Source of the DNA: Cutibacterium namnetense
GTDB lineage: Bacteria; Actinomycetota; Actinomycetes; Propionibacteriales; Propionibacteriaceae
Direction: 5' to 3'
NCBI RefSeq assembly: GCF_001642025.1
Contig: NZ_LWHO01000003.1
Location: forward strand, 225,279 to 289,278
DNA length: 64,000 nt
In this document: positions 53,021 to 64,000 of the stretch, piece by piece
How positions within the stretch are numbered: the stretch's first letter is position 1
How the letters are laid out: each line of letters opens with the position of its first letter
The notes under the pieces: generated by a model
The model's database searches: none
What the model saw: only the letters and a program-made list of their open reading frames with translations
What the model was told of the DNA's origin: nothing
Position numbers and translations under genes: made by a program

Positions 53021-54105
53021 GCAGACACACCCTGTTGCTCGCCGACGGGACGAGCTACCGGGGGGAGGCTTTTGGGGCCGACCGAGAGGTGAGCGCCGAG
53101 GTCGTCTTCACCACCGGCATGACCGGCTACCAGGAAACTTTGACCGACCAGTCCTACAACGGACAAATCGTCACCTTCACTTACCCCCTCATTGGTAACT
53201 GTGGAATCAACCGCGACGATATGGAGTCGTTGTTCCCGACGACCGCCGGGGTCATTTGCCGCGAGGTGCCGCGACTGGCTAGTAACTGGCGCAACCGGCG
53301 TAGCCTCGACGAGTTTCTCACCACCCACGGCATTCCCGCTCTGGCTGGGATCGATACTCGTGCCTTGGTGCGTCGATTGCGCACTGAGGGAGTTATGAAA
53401 GGTGCGCTGTTGGGCCCTGACGCTGATCTCGACGCCGAGCTGGAGAAGTTGCGCGACACTCACCTGCCTACCGACCAGATCGTCCAGGTGTCCACCCGCA
53501 CCGCCTACCCGTCGCCTTTGGGCGGGCGCAGTGTGGTGCTCTTCGATTTCGGTCTTAAGCACTCCATCTTGCGAGAGTTGAGCAGGCGAGGCTGTGCCGT
53601 GACCGTTGTGCCGTGGAACATCTCGGCTGACCGGGTACATGCCCTGGCGCCTGACGGCATCATGCTGTCTAACGGCCCCGGAGATCCGAAGTCGATCCCA
53701 GGGGTACAAGATGTGGTGCGAGAACTGCAGGAGGAGTACCCGGTCTTCGGCATCTGCATGGGCCACCAGATCTTCGCTCTGGCTAACGGCGCCGATACCT
53801 ATAAGCTGCCTTTCGGCCACCGCGGCTTCAACCACCCGGTCCGCGAGTTGTCGACCGGCCGAATCGATTTCACCAGCCAGAACCACGGTTACGCCGTCGA
53901 TCCTGAATCGGTAGTCGGCACCGAGTTGGAGATCACCCATATTGAGATTAATGACGAGACCGTCATGGGTGTGCGCCATACCCGACTCGGTTCCTTCTCG
54001 GTGCAGTACCATCCCGACGCCGCCGCCGGACCTCACGATGCCGCGCACGTCTTCGACGACTTCGTCGCTCTCATGGACGCCAATCACATTGGAGACCAGA
54101 ACTAA
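53017..54105 (+). CDS. carA: carbamoyl phosphate synthase small subunit (glutaminase)
   Basis: Class I glutamine amidotransferase of 362 residues that gives ammonia to CarB. The catalytic cysteine is in [20 protein letters not shown], and the histidine in [13 protein letters not shown]. The family has glutamate in HPEA(A/S); here it is aspartate (residue 334, codon 54016-54018), a conservative change in the Cys-His-Glu triad. The N-terminal domain ([40 protein letters not shown]) is normal. ATG 53017 overlaps the pyrC stop and its stop overlaps the carB start by one base. Confidence 0.94.
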   Translation: MSRHTLLLADGTSYRGEAFGADREVSAEVVFTTGMTGYQETLTDQSYNGQIVTFTYPLIGNCGINRDDMESLFPTTAGVICREVPRLASNWRNRRSLDEFLTTHGIPALAGIDTRALVRRLRTEGVMKGALLGPDADLDAELEKLRDTHLPTDQIVQVSTRTAYPSPLGGRSVVLFDFGLKHSILRELSRRGCAVTVVPWNISADRVHALAPDGIMLSNGPGDPKSIPGVQDVVRELQEEYPVFGICMGHQIFALANGADTYKLPFGHRGFNHPVRELSTGRIDFTSQNHGYAVDPESVVGTELEITHIEINDETVMGVRHTRLGSFSVQYHPDAAAGPHDAAHVFDDFVALMDANHIGDQN

Positions 54106-57100
54106 TGCCCCGCCGTACTGACCTGCACCGCATTCTCGTCATTGGATCCGGGCCGATCCTCATCGGTCAGGCTGCCGAGTTCGACTACGCCGGCACCCAG
54201 GCTTGTCTGGCACTCAAGGAGGAGGGGTACGAGGTCATCCTCGTCAACTCCAACCCAGCCACGATCATGACCGACCGTGACATTGCCGACAAGGTCTACA
54301 TTGAGCCGATCACCCTCGAGTTCGTCTCCGCAATTTTACGCCGGGAGCGCCCCGACGCCATCGTCCCCACCCTGGGTGGCCAGACTGGCCTTAACATGGC
54401 CACTGAATTGGCCAAGTTCGGGATACTTGACGAACTTGGTATCGAGTTACTCGGCACCAAGCTCTCAGCCATCGAGAAGGCTGAAGACCGTGAACTGTTC
54501 AAGCAGCTTATGGACGAGCTGGGTCAGCCGGTTCCGGCCTCCGAGATTGTTCACACCATTGGTGAGGCAGTTGAGGTCGGGAACACCATTGGGTACCCGC
54601 TCATCGTCCGTCCCGCATATACCCTCGGCGGCACTGGCGGCGGTATGTGCCACGATGAGGCCGAACTCGTACGCATCGTCGGTAAGGGGTTAGAGCTGTC
54701 TCCGGTTACCGAGTGCCTGGTCGAGCAGTCGATCGCCGGGTACAAGGAGATCGAGTACGAGATGATGCGCGACGGCGCTGACAACACCATGGTGGTCTGC
54801 ACCATGGAGAACTTCGATCCGGTCGGAGTTCACACCGGCGACTCCATTGTCTTTGCTCCTACCCAGACCCTCACCGACGTCGAGCACGAGATGTTGCGTG
54901 ATGCGTCGATTGAGATCGTCCGGGCGCTTGGGATCGAGGGAGGCTGCAATGTCCAGCTTGCGCTCGATCCGAATTCCTTCCAGTACTACGTCATCGAGGT
55001 CAATCCGCGAGTCTCGCGCTCCTCAGCGCTGGCCTCGAAAGCCACCGGCTACCCGATTGCCAAGATCGCCGCCAAGATCGCCGTCGGATTGACCCTTGAC
55101 GAGATTCGTAACCCCGTCACCGGGACGACGTGGGCGATGTTTGAGCCGATGCTCGACTACGTCGTCGCTAAAATCCCACGCTGGCCTTTTGACAAGTTCG
55201 CTCGGGCTGATCGGCGCCTAGGCACTCAGATGAAGGCGACAGGTGAGGTCATGGCCCTAGGCCGCACCATCGAGGAATCCTTACTCAAGGCGGTGCGCTC
55301 CTTGGAGATCGGCGTCGATCATCTGACTCTTCGTGAGGTCGCCGATCTACCCGACGACATCCTTGAGGAACGGTTGCTGCATGCCCGCGATGACCGTCTG
55401 TTTTGCCTGGCTGACGCGATCCGACGCGGACGCACGGTGCACGAGCTGCATGAGCAGACCAGTATTGACGTGTTCTTCCTCGACAAAATCGCCCACATCC
55501 TTGAAATTGAGGAGAGGTTACAGGCCTGTCCCGACGACCTTGAGGCGCTTTGGATTGCCAAGCGCAATGGCTTCTCCGACCCGGCCATTGCACGGATCTG
55601 GGGCAAGAGTCCTGACGAAGTACGGGCTCGTCGCGTCGAGAACGGGATTGTACCGGTGTACAAGATGGTCGATACCTGTGCTGGTGAGTTCGACTCTTCA
55701 ACCCCCTACTTCTACTCGACCTACGAAATGGAGAATGAGTCGGAAAAATCGCAGCGTCCCAGCGTTCTCGTATTGGGTTCTGGGCCGATTCGCATTGGTC
55801 AGGGAATCGAGTTCGACTACGCCACCGTGCACTCCGTCAAGGCTATTCAGGCTGCCGGGTACGAGGCCATCATCATGAACTCGAATCCGGAGACGGTATC
55901 GACCGATTTCTCCATCTCTGACAAACTGTATTTTGAGCCGCTGACCTTTGAAGACGTCATGAACGTCATCGACCTCGAGCAGCCCGACGGTGTCATCGTC
56001 CAGTTCGGTGGTCAGACGGCGATCAACTTGGCCGGACCACTCTCGGCAGCCGGGGTGCCGATCCTAGGAACCCAGCTGGCTGATCTTGACCGTGCCGAAG
56101 ACCGGGAAGGGTTCGAGTCTCTGCTCGTCGAATTGGGTATTCCGCAAGCTCCAGGTGGTACGGCACGGTCCCCCGAGGAGGCCCTTGCGGTCGCCGAAGA
56201 GCTCGGGTACCCAGTGTTGGTGCGTCCTTCCTATGTCATCGGTGGTCGCGCCATGGCCATTGTCGCTAGTGCCGAGGAACTCAAGCGGTACATGCGCGAT
56301 GCTGTGCACGCCAGTCCCGATAAGCCGGTGCTGGTGGATCGCTACCTCAATGGTCTGGAATGTGAGGTCGACGCGATCTGTGACGGCACTGACGTCCTGA
56401 TCCCCGGCATCATGGAACACATCGAGCGCGCAGGTGTGCACTCTGGTGACTCGATGGCCGTATATCCGCCGCAGCGGATGAGCCAGCAGGTTGCCGACCG
56501 GATCGTTGAGGTGACGACGAAGTTGGCCCGAGGTCTTAACACCAAGGGCATCCTCAACATCCAGTTCGTCATTGCCCATGATCCGGTGACCGGTGAGGAG
56601 ACGGTCTACGTCATTGAGGCTAATCCGAGAGCCTCGCGTACCGTGCCTTTCCTGTCGAAGGTGACCGGGGTGTCGATGGCTGAAGTGGCCACCCGAATCA
56701 TCCTCGGCGGGACCCTAGCCGACCTGGGACTGCAGCCTGGCCTGTTGCCGGTCTCGAAGCGCATCCACGTCAAGTCCCCGGTATTCAGTTTTTCCAAGCT
56801 CGATCTTGTCGATTCCCACCTTGGCCCGGAGATGAAGTCGACCGGTGAGGTCATGGGGTCCGACGACACCGTAGAAAAAGCGCTGTACAAGGTGTTTGAC
56901 GCAGCGGGCCTACACGTTCCTGAATACGGTAAAATCCTCATCACGGTGGACGATGGCGCCAAGCCGGAGGCACTTCGGTTGGCCCGACGCTTCGATCGGA
57001 TAGGGTTCCAGCTCGTGGGAACGATGGGTACCGCTCGCTTCTTTGACGAGGGTGGTTTGCGTATCGATGTTGCTGAGAAGATTGGGGCAGGGGAGGCTGG

Positions 57101-57310
57101 ATCGACGGAGTCTGTCCTGGACCTTATTAGCCGCAACGGTTGCGATGCTGTCATCAATGTCATGGGCAATGGCCAGGACACCATCATCGATGGTAAGCAG
57201 ATTCGTCGCGAAGCTATCGCCCGTGGCATCCCGCTTTTCACCTCCTTAGACACCGCTGCGGCGATTTGCCGGGTCATGGAGTCACGGGTCTTTTCTACGG
57301 AGTCGATCTG

Positions 57311-57311
<1 letters not shown>
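54105..57311 (+). CDS. carB: carbamoyl phosphate synthase large subunit
   Basis: A 1068-residue synthase of normal length with two ATP-grasp halves. The N-half begins [20 protein letters not shown], with [14 protein letters not shown] and [20 protein letters not shown]; the C-half begins [20 protein letters not shown] and has [16 protein letters not shown] and [20 protein letters not shown]. The last 140 residues ([20 protein letters not shown]) form the allosteric domain that binds UMP in other bacteria. It overlaps carA and pyrK by one base each, so the three are tightly coupled. Confidence 0.96.
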
Positions 57312-59025
<1,714 letters not shown>

Positions 59026-59049
59026 TCCAGCCACCGTTTAAGGAGTTAT

Positions 59050-59760
59050 ATGGACACCACCCGCCCAATCATCGCTCTCGACCTTCCTAGCGGCGAGGCA
59101 GCTCTTGACTTCGTCGGTCGATTCGACGGGGAGAGTCTTTTCGTCAAGGTAGGCATGGAATTGTTCTACGCGGCTGGGCCGAGCGTAGTCGCCAGCCTTA
59201 AGGAGGCCGGGCACGACGTCTTCTGCGATCTCAAGCTTCACGACATCCCCAATACCGTCAAGGGTGCTGCTTCGAGTCTCTCCAAGCTGGGCGCAGACCT
59301 ACTTACCGTGCACGCAGCCGGTGGCAGAGCCATGATGGAGGCTTCGCTCGAGGGCCTGGGAGACGCCGCCGAGACCACTCGTGTCATTGCCATCACCCAG
59401 CTCACCTCCACCTCCCCCGAGGCGTTGAAAACCGAGCAGCTAGTGGAGGCGCCGCTTGTCGAGTCGGTGCGTAACTACGCCAAGCTTGCCCAGGCCGCCG
59501 GACTGTCTGGCGTCGTCTGCTCGGCTCACGAGGCCGCCGATATCGCTTCGGTAACCGGTCCAGACTTCCTACGCGTCACCCCGGGGATTCGTCCGGCAGG
59601 GGCGGCGGTAGGGGATCAGGCCAGGGTCGCCACTCCGGGTAACGCCGCTGCGATGGGCTCCTCGGCGATTGTGGTGGGGCGTCCCATTACTAAGGCTGAC
59701 GACCCGGTAGCCGCCTACCACGCCATTCGCGATGACTGGAATGCCGGGCGGAAAGCCTGA
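59050..59760 (+). CDS. pyrF: orotidine 5'-phosphate decarboxylase
   Basis: Makes UMP from OMP; 236 residues, the type I form. The catalytic Lys/Asp tetrad is in [16 protein letters not shown], with [26 protein letters not shown] and VTPGIRPAG near the end. ATG 59050 follows GGAG. It starts 24 bases after pyrD, and pyrE follows 28 bases later. Confidence 0.95.
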   Translation: MDTTRPIIALDLPSGEAALDFVGRFDGESLFVKVGMELFYAAGPSVVASLKEAGHDVFCDLKLHDIPNTVKGAASSLSKLGADLLTVHAAGGRAMMEASLEGLGDAAETTRVIAITQLTSTSPEALKTEQLVEAPLVESVRNYAKLAQAAGLSGVVCSAHEAADIASVTGPDFLRVTPGIRPAGAAVGDQARVATPGNAAAMGSSAIVVGRPITKADDPVAAYHAIRDDWNAGRKA

Positions 59761-59788
59761 TGACAACACAACTCGGAGGAAGACCACT

Positions 59789-60439
59789 ATGACCCTGACT
59801 AATAATGAGACCGCCCGCGAGTTCGCTGAGCGCCTGCTCGCCATTGGGGCCGTCTCGCTGTCTCCGGATGTCCCGTTCACCTGGGCATCCGGGCTGCACT
59901 CGCCCATCTACTGCGACAACCGGGTGACCCTCTCGGATCCGCAGACCCGTGATCTCATTGCTGATGGGTTGGCTTCACTTGTTCGCACCAACTTCCATCA
60001 GGTCGACGTCGTGGCCGGTACTGCTACGGCTGGCATCGCCCATGCCGCTCTTGCCGCTGATCGACTTGGCGCACCCATGGCCTATGTGCGTTCTGCTCCA
60101 AAGGATCATGGGCGAGGCAACCAGATTGAGGGGCGTATCCCAGCTCGGTCCCAGGTCGTCATGGTCGAGGACCTCATCTCCACAGGCGGCTCGGTGCTCA
60201 AGGCTGCCGAGGCGGTAAAGGGCGAGGGATCGACGGTGGTCGGTGTCCTCGCTCTCTTCTCCTACGAACTGGAGAAGGGCCACTGCGCCTTCGAGAAAGC
60301 CGGGCTGCCGCTGTACACCTTGTCGAACTATCCGACTCTGATCGAGGTGGCTGCCGAGTCCGGGCGGATCACACCTGAGCAGCAGACCACTTTGGCGACG
60401 TGGTCGTCGGATCCGCAGGCCTGGTCCGACGCACACTGA
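59789..60439 (+). CDS. pyrE: orotate phosphoribosyltransferase
   Basis: Joins orotate and PRPP to give OMP; 216 residues. The PRPP-binding motif is VVMVEDLISTGGSVLKAAEA, with FTWASGLHSPIYCDNRV and MAYVRSAPKDHGRGNQIEG. ATG 59789 follows CGGAGGAAGA; the frame upstream to 59732 overlaps pyrF and is not used. It is the last gene of the pyr operon and is followed by a hairpin. Confidence 0.95.
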   Translation: MTLTNNETAREFAERLLAIGAVSLSPDVPFTWASGLHSPIYCDNRVTLSDPQTRDLIADGLASLVRTNFHQVDVVAGTATAGIAHAALAADRLGAPMAYVRSAPKDHGRGNQIEGRIPARSQVVMVEDLISTGGSVLKAAEAVKGEGSTVVGVLALFSYELEKGHCAFEKAGLPLYTLSNYPTLIEVAAESGRITPEQQTTLATWSSDPQAWSDAH

Positions 60440-60511
60440 TGAGCGCGCTGGCGTTCTTGACCCGCTGACGGAGTCTTGTTGTATCTGGGCGACGATCACC
60501 AGGTTTGCGCC

Positions 60512-60540
60512 GAGCACATAGAACCTTGGTGGTTGTGCTC
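60512..60540. terminator. terminator after the pyr operon
   Basis: GAGCACA (60512-60518) and TGTGCTC (60534-60540) form a perfect stem with a further AACC/GGTT pairing inside the loop. It lies 73 bases after pyrE, in front of the convergent fructosamine kinase gene. Confidence 0.55.
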
Positions 60541-60592
60541 CGATTCGCTCGTTATGGGACCACGGAGACAGGTAAGTGACCGCGACACTGGA

Positions 60593-61351
60593 TCACACCC
60601 ACCGTCGGGCGATCGCGAGGGTCTGGTCAACGTATCCGCCGCCGAAGAGCCAGCAATGCACGATGAGCATATGAAGTTGGTGCAGTCCGATTCGATCCTG
60701 CCAGCCGTCAGCCAGCGGCGATTCCTCGTTGTAGGCTTCCCGGATTCGCTCGGTAAAGGGAGTGCCGAATACTGATAGGGCTGCGAGGTCCTCCTCGGCG
60801 TGGCCTCCTTGAGCGGCAGGGTCAATGAGGACGACACCGTCGGCGGTCCACATGAGGTTGCCAGTCCACATGTCCCCATGGGTTCTGGCTGCCGCATCGG
60901 TCACCAAGGCTGGTTGGTCATGGTCGAGATCCCCGCTGGCCAATCGGTCGACTAGCCTCGACATGATTGCTCGGGCGTCGGCGTCGAGGCTGTCCATATA
61001 AGGTTCAATGCGGTACTGGGCATAGAACTCTCCCCACGAGGAGATTGGCTCGGAGGGCAATGGCAGGGGAGCACGACCGATATACCCACCGTCGGGAGCA
61101 AACCCGTCAGGTGCCGCTCCCAAGTGCGAGGCCCCGGTTGCGTGGGTGTGAGCCAGTCGGCGGCCAAACTCCTCGGCTGCCTCGCGGGTGGGACGTACCG
61201 TGGACAATTCGGGTTCGGTGAGCCATCCCTTACCATGGTCGAGAACTTTGACGATTGCGGCCCCAGCTGGCTCAGCAGCAGCGAGCCACGCTAGCCCGGC
61301 GACCTCGTAGTCAATGGCGTTTCTGCGGTGGTCGGTCTTGCGAAAGGTCAT
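60593..61351 (-). CDS. fructosamine-3-kinase family protein
   Basis: A 252-residue kinase. The nucleotide-binding and catalytic block HGDMWTGNLMWTADGVVLID, then PAAQGGHAEEDLA, is typical of fructosamine-3-kinases; MTFRKTDHRRNAIDYEVAGL opens the protein. These enzymes phosphorylate ketoamines so that they decompose, deglycating proteins or small molecules. ATG 61351 is preferred over GTG 61360. It is on the opposite strand to pyrE and rimO, and no operon partner is visible. Confidence 0.88.
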   Translation of the reverse strand: MTFRKTDHRRNAIDYEVAGLAWLAAAEPAGAAIVKVLDHGKGWLTEPELSTVRPTREAAEEFGRRLAHTHATGASHLGAAPDGFAPDGGYIGRAPLPLPSEPISSWGEFYAQYRIEPYMDSLDADARAIMSRLVDRLASGDLDHDQPALVTDAAARTHGDMWTGNLMWTADGVVLIDPAAQGGHAEEDLAALSVFGTPFTERIREAYNEESPLADGWQDRIGLHQLHMLIVHCWLFGGGYVDQTLAIARRWV

Positions 61352-61413
61352 GGATCCCACGGTAGACGCGTAGGATGCAGCCGAAACTACCTTGTCTATC
61401 AGAACGGAGTCTT

Positions 61414-62859
61414 GTGTCCGCCGATGATCACCTCATGACAGTCCATCTGGTGTCGATGGGCTGTGCCCGCAACGATGTCGACTCCGAGGAACTCGCGGCC
61501 CGAATGGAGGCTGGCGGGTTCCGTCTCGTTGATGACCCTGCCGAGGCGGAGACCGTCGTCGTCAATACCTGTGGCTTCATCGAGCAGGCCAAGAAGGACT
61601 CCGTCGATACCTTGCTGGCTGCCGCTGATCTCAAGGGGAGTGGCACTACGACCTCAGTCGTTGCGGTCGGGTGCATGGCCGAACGTTACGGGCGTGAGCT
61701 AGCGGAGTCTCTGCCTGAGGCCGATGCGGTGCTGGGATTCGATGATTACGACGACATCGCGGTCCGGTTGCGAACCATCTTGGACGGCGGATCGCTTGAG
61801 GCCCACGTGCCCCGTGACCGACGTGCCCTGTTGCCTATTAGCCCGGTCGATCGACCGATCGCACGCGCCGGGGTTTCTGTTCCGGGCCACGGCACGGCCC
61901 CTGACCTTCCGGCCTCCATGGCTCCGGCGTCCGGTCCCCGAGCCACCCGGCGACGGCTCGGGACAGGGCCCAGCGCGCCGCTTAAGATGGCCTCGGGTTG
62001 TGACCGTCGTTGTGCGTTCTGTGCCATCCCTCGTTTCCGTGGCTCTTACCTTTCTCGCCCGATCGCAGAGATCGTCGAGGAGGCTCGTTGGTTGGTAGAC
62101 CACGGCGTCAGGGAGGTATTCCTCGTCAGTGAGAATTCCAGCTCTTACGGTAAAGATCTGGGAGATCTCAGACTGTTAGAGAAGTTGCTCGTCAGCCTTG
62201 ACCAGGTTGACGGTCTGGAATGGATCCGGGTGTCTTATTTGCAGCCAGCCGAGCTGCGACCGGGGCTTATCGACATGATGCTGGCCACAGATAAGGTCGT
62301 GCCCTATTTCGATCTGTCCTTCCAACACGCGTCGGGACCGTTGCTGCGTCGGATGCGTCGATTTGGTGACGCCGAGTCCTTTTTAAACATCATCGATTCC
62401 ATCCGTTCTCGCTGCCCAGAGGCCGGTTTGAGGTCGAACTTCATTACTGGTTTTCCTGGCGAGACAGACGAGGACGTCGCGGTTTTGGTTGATTTTTTGC
62501 AGCGCGCCCGCCTCGATGTTGCCGGCATCTTTGCCTACTCCGATGAGGAGGGCACTGAGGGAGCCAGGCTCGATGGACACGTAGACGAGGACGTTGTTGC
62601 TGCTCGCCGCGAAGATCTCGCTGATCTGATCGACGAACTCGTTTCCCAGCGTGCCGAGGACCGGATTGGCACCCGGGGGCGGGTTATGGTCGAGGAGGTC
62701 GATGAGGCCGTTATCGGCAGGGCCGAGCATCAGGGGCCTGAAGTCGATGGCGTCGTCACCCTGGTTGACGCACCCGCGGTTAGCGTGGGGGACATCGTCG
62801 AGGTTGAGTTCGTCGGTTCTGACGGTGTTGATCTCGTCGCGCGGCCTACGAATGTCTAA
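61414..62859 (+). CDS. rimO: ribosomal protein S12 methylthiotransferase
   Basis: A radical SAM enzyme that methylthiolates an aspartate of ribosomal protein S12. The protein is 481 residues with the first cluster's cysteines in [27 protein letters not shown] and [11 protein letters not shown], the radical-SAM triad in [14 protein letters not shown], and a C-terminal TRAM domain. A 40-residue low-complexity linker precedes the radical SAM domain. GTG 61414 has GGAG upstream; ATG 61435 would also fit. pgsA follows 109 bases later. Confidence 0.93.
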   Translation: MSADDHLMTVHLVSMGCARNDVDSEELAARMEAGGFRLVDDPAEAETVVVNTCGFIEQAKKDSVDTLLAAADLKGSGTTTSVVAVGCMAERYGRELAESLPEADAVLGFDDYDDIAVRLRTILDGGSLEAHVPRDRRALLPISPVDRPIARAGVSVPGHGTAPDLPASMAPASGPRATRRRLGTGPSAPLKMASGCDRRCAFCAIPRFRGSYLSRPIAEIVEEARWLVDHGVREVFLVSENSSSYGKDLGDLRLLEKLLVSLDQVDGLEWIRVSYLQPAELRPGLIDMMLATDKVVPYFDLSFQHASGPLLRRMRRFGDAESFLNIIDSIRSRCPEAGLRSNFITGFPGETDEDVAVLVDFLQRARLDVAGIFAYSDEEGTEGARLDGHVDEDVVAARREDLADLIDELVSQRAEDRIGTRGRVMVEEVDEAVIGRAEHQGPEVDGVVTLVDAPAVSVGDIVEVEFVGSDGVDLVARPTNV

Positions 62860-62968
62860 GCGTCGCGATTCGTCCCTCGGCCTCAGCGCGCTGACAAAGG
62901 ATGATCAATCCGAGTTCTTTTCCGGGCGGCGAGTCGCATGAGACGTCGTCACGCGAGATACTGAATCT

Positions 62969-63583
62969 ATGGCCACGAAGAAGGACCGTCCCAGCAGCAT
63001 CAACGTTCCCAATGCGCTGACCCTGCTGAGAGTTATTGCGGTTCCCGTCTTCGGATGGATGCTGTTAGCCCATGATCATGAAGGTGGCTGGCGGACGGCC
63101 ACGACGATCGTCTTCATGGTGGCGATCCTTACCGACTTCGTCGATGGCAAGGTCGCTCGTAAGTACAACCTTGTCACCAACTTCGGCAAGATCGGCGATT
63201 CGATTGCTGATAAGGCACTGACCGGCATGGCCTTCATTGGCCTTTCGGTCATCGGCGAGTTTCCATGGTGGATGACGGTCATCATCTTGTTGCGTGAATG
63301 GGGCATCACCGTCATGCGGATGAAGATGCTCAAGTATGAGGTGATGGCGGCTAACAAGGGCGGCAAACTCAAGACGGCCATGCAGGCCCTGGCGATCACG
63401 CTGTTCTGCCTTGGCCTATGGCGCATGCCTACCTTTGTCTACGTCATGGCGTGGGCGGTCATGATCGTTGCCTTCGTCCTCACAGTGGCCACCGGTCTGG
63501 TGTACGTCCGCGACGCCATTCAAATTCGTAACCGCGAAACAATGACCGAGTCCGGGTCGGCCCGAAAGCGTACGCGCAGGTGA
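62969..63583 (+). CDS. pgsA: CDP-diacylglycerol-glycerol-3-phosphate 3-phosphatidyltransferase
   Basis: A 204-residue membrane enzyme of phosphatidylglycerol synthesis. The CDP-alcohol phosphotransferase signature is exact: D56, D59, G60, A63, R64, G73, D77 and D81 (DFVDGKVARK, then NFGKIGDSIADK). Five or six hydrophobic helices are seen. The order rimO-pgsA-cinA is common in actinobacteria. The stop overlaps the cinA start (GTGA). Confidence 0.94.
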   Translation: MATKKDRPSSINVPNALTLLRVIAVPVFGWMLLAHDHEGGWRTATTIVFMVAILTDFVDGKVARKYNLVTNFGKIGDSIADKALTGMAFIGLSVIGEFPWWMTVIILLREWGITVMRMKMLKYEVMAANKGGKLKTAMQALAITLFCLGLWRMPTFVYVMAWAVMIVAFVLTVATGLVYVRDAIQIRNRETMTESGSARKRTRR

Positions 63584-64000
63584 CTGGCAATGAAGGAGCC
63601 CGTCGGCTCATTGACGTGCTGTCTGAGCACGGACTGACGGCAGCGACCTGCGAATCTCTGACGGCAGGTCTTGTTGCCGCGACGATTACCACTGTGCCGG
63701 GGGCATCAACGGTATTTCGTGGTGGTCTGGTTACGTATGCTAGCGAGCTCAAATCCGCCCTGGCAGGGGTTGACGCACAGTGGATAGCGGAGCATGGTGT
63801 GGTCAACTCCATCACCGCTGCCCAGATGGCTATGGGCTGTCGCAAGGTTTGCGGCGCTGACGTCGGAATGGCGTGTACCGGAGTTGCTGGGCCTGATCCC
63901 CAGGACGGCGAGCAGGCTGGGACTGTGTTTATCGCGGTGGCCTATCGCGGGGAACCGGCCGTTAAGCGGCTTCAACTTGGAGGTTCGCGCGAGGAGATTC
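63580..64000 (+). CDS. cinA: CinA-type nicotinamide-nucleotide amidohydrolase, truncated by window edge
   Basis: The first 140 residues of a PncC/CinA C-terminal-type deamidase, which hydrolyses NMN to NaMN. TAATCESLTAGLVAATITTV, VFRGGLVTYASELKSAL, and VGMACTGVAGPDPQDGEQAG-like ACTGVAGPDPQDG are typical. GTG 63580 overlaps the pgsA stop. The reading frame runs to the window edge without a stop. It lacks the N-terminal molybdopterin-like domain of full CinA, as in most actinobacteria. Confidence 0.9.
   Translation, partial: MTGNEGARRLIDVLSEHGLTAATCESLTAGLVAATITTVPGASTVFRGGLVTYASELKSALAGVDAQWIAEHGVVNSITAAQMAMGCRKVCGADVGMACTGVAGPDPQDGEQAGTVFIAVAYRGEPAVKRLQLGGSREEI

Noticed and set aside
62853-62942. 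Small reading frame of 29 codons ([12 protein letters not shown]...) overlapping the end of rimO and running toward pgsA
   Set aside because: It overlaps the rimO stop and has no ribosome-binding site, and I see no family resemblance. Too little evidence to call a gene.

Overview
The window is a chromosomal segment of a high-GC actinobacterium, most likely Cutibacterium acnes or a very close propionibacterium. The species call is an inference from gene content. It rests on a BluB-CobT fusion (a configuration known from propionibacteria), a tryptophanase locus (C. acnes is classically indole-positive), an aspartase plus Dcu transporter pair suited to fumarate respiration, an EndoH-type glycosidase, and actinobacterial gene orders (dus-dgt-dnaG, fasR/fabD-fabH-acpP-fabF/DUF3145, aceE/DUF3052). 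No phage, IS element or CRISPR array was seen.

Layout. 1-3.0 kb: the edge of a secreted DUF1343 (NamZ-like) protein and the BluB-CobT fusion. 3.1-9.5 kb: information-processing genes (dus, dgt, dnaG, a divergent sigma-70 factor), with a lone FetB-like permease facing them. 9.65-16.8 kb: tRNA-Asn followed by an amino-acid catabolic block (PAS/HTH regulator, tnaA, an amino-acid permease, dcu, aspA). 17.2-19.6 kb: divergent trehalose genes otsA and otsB. 20.3-27.8 kb: cysK, then pdxR facing pdxS-pdxT, running into bioA-bioD and a translationally coupled APC permease. 27.9-33.95 kb: tRNA-Met, a Cof-type HAD phosphatase, a proline/serine-tailed membrane protein, and a MoxR-DUF58-VWA-VWA operon. 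34.0-43.2 kb: a YggS-like protein, DUF3145, the type II fatty-acid operon on the minus strand, three interposed genes (PanE-like, NifX-like, MFS transporter), and the FasR-like regulator. 43.5-50.0 kb: aceE, the EndoH-like glycosidase, DUF3052, a deleted GH3 glucosidase pseudogene, pncA and an aldo/keto reductase. 50.1-60.4 kb: a complete pyrimidine operon pyrR-B-C-carA-carB-pyrK-D-F-E. 60.6-64 kb: fructosamine kinase, rimO, pgsA and a truncated cinA/pncC.

Regulation visible in sequence. Most convergent junctions carry strong hairpins. Candidate operators lie in front of tnaA, between pdxR and pdxS, at the pdxT/bioA junction (BioQ-like) and upstream of fabD. A leader hairpin overlaps the pyrR ribosome-binding region and fits PyrR-dependent translational control.

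Most worth following up: the APC permease coupled to bioD (possible biotin-vitamer importer), the PdxR homologue that lacks the PLP-anchoring lysine, the EndoH-like enzyme inserted between aceE and DUF3052, the GH3 remnant beside it, and the palindrome upstream of fabD. I did not find a clearly undescribed defence or mobile system here.
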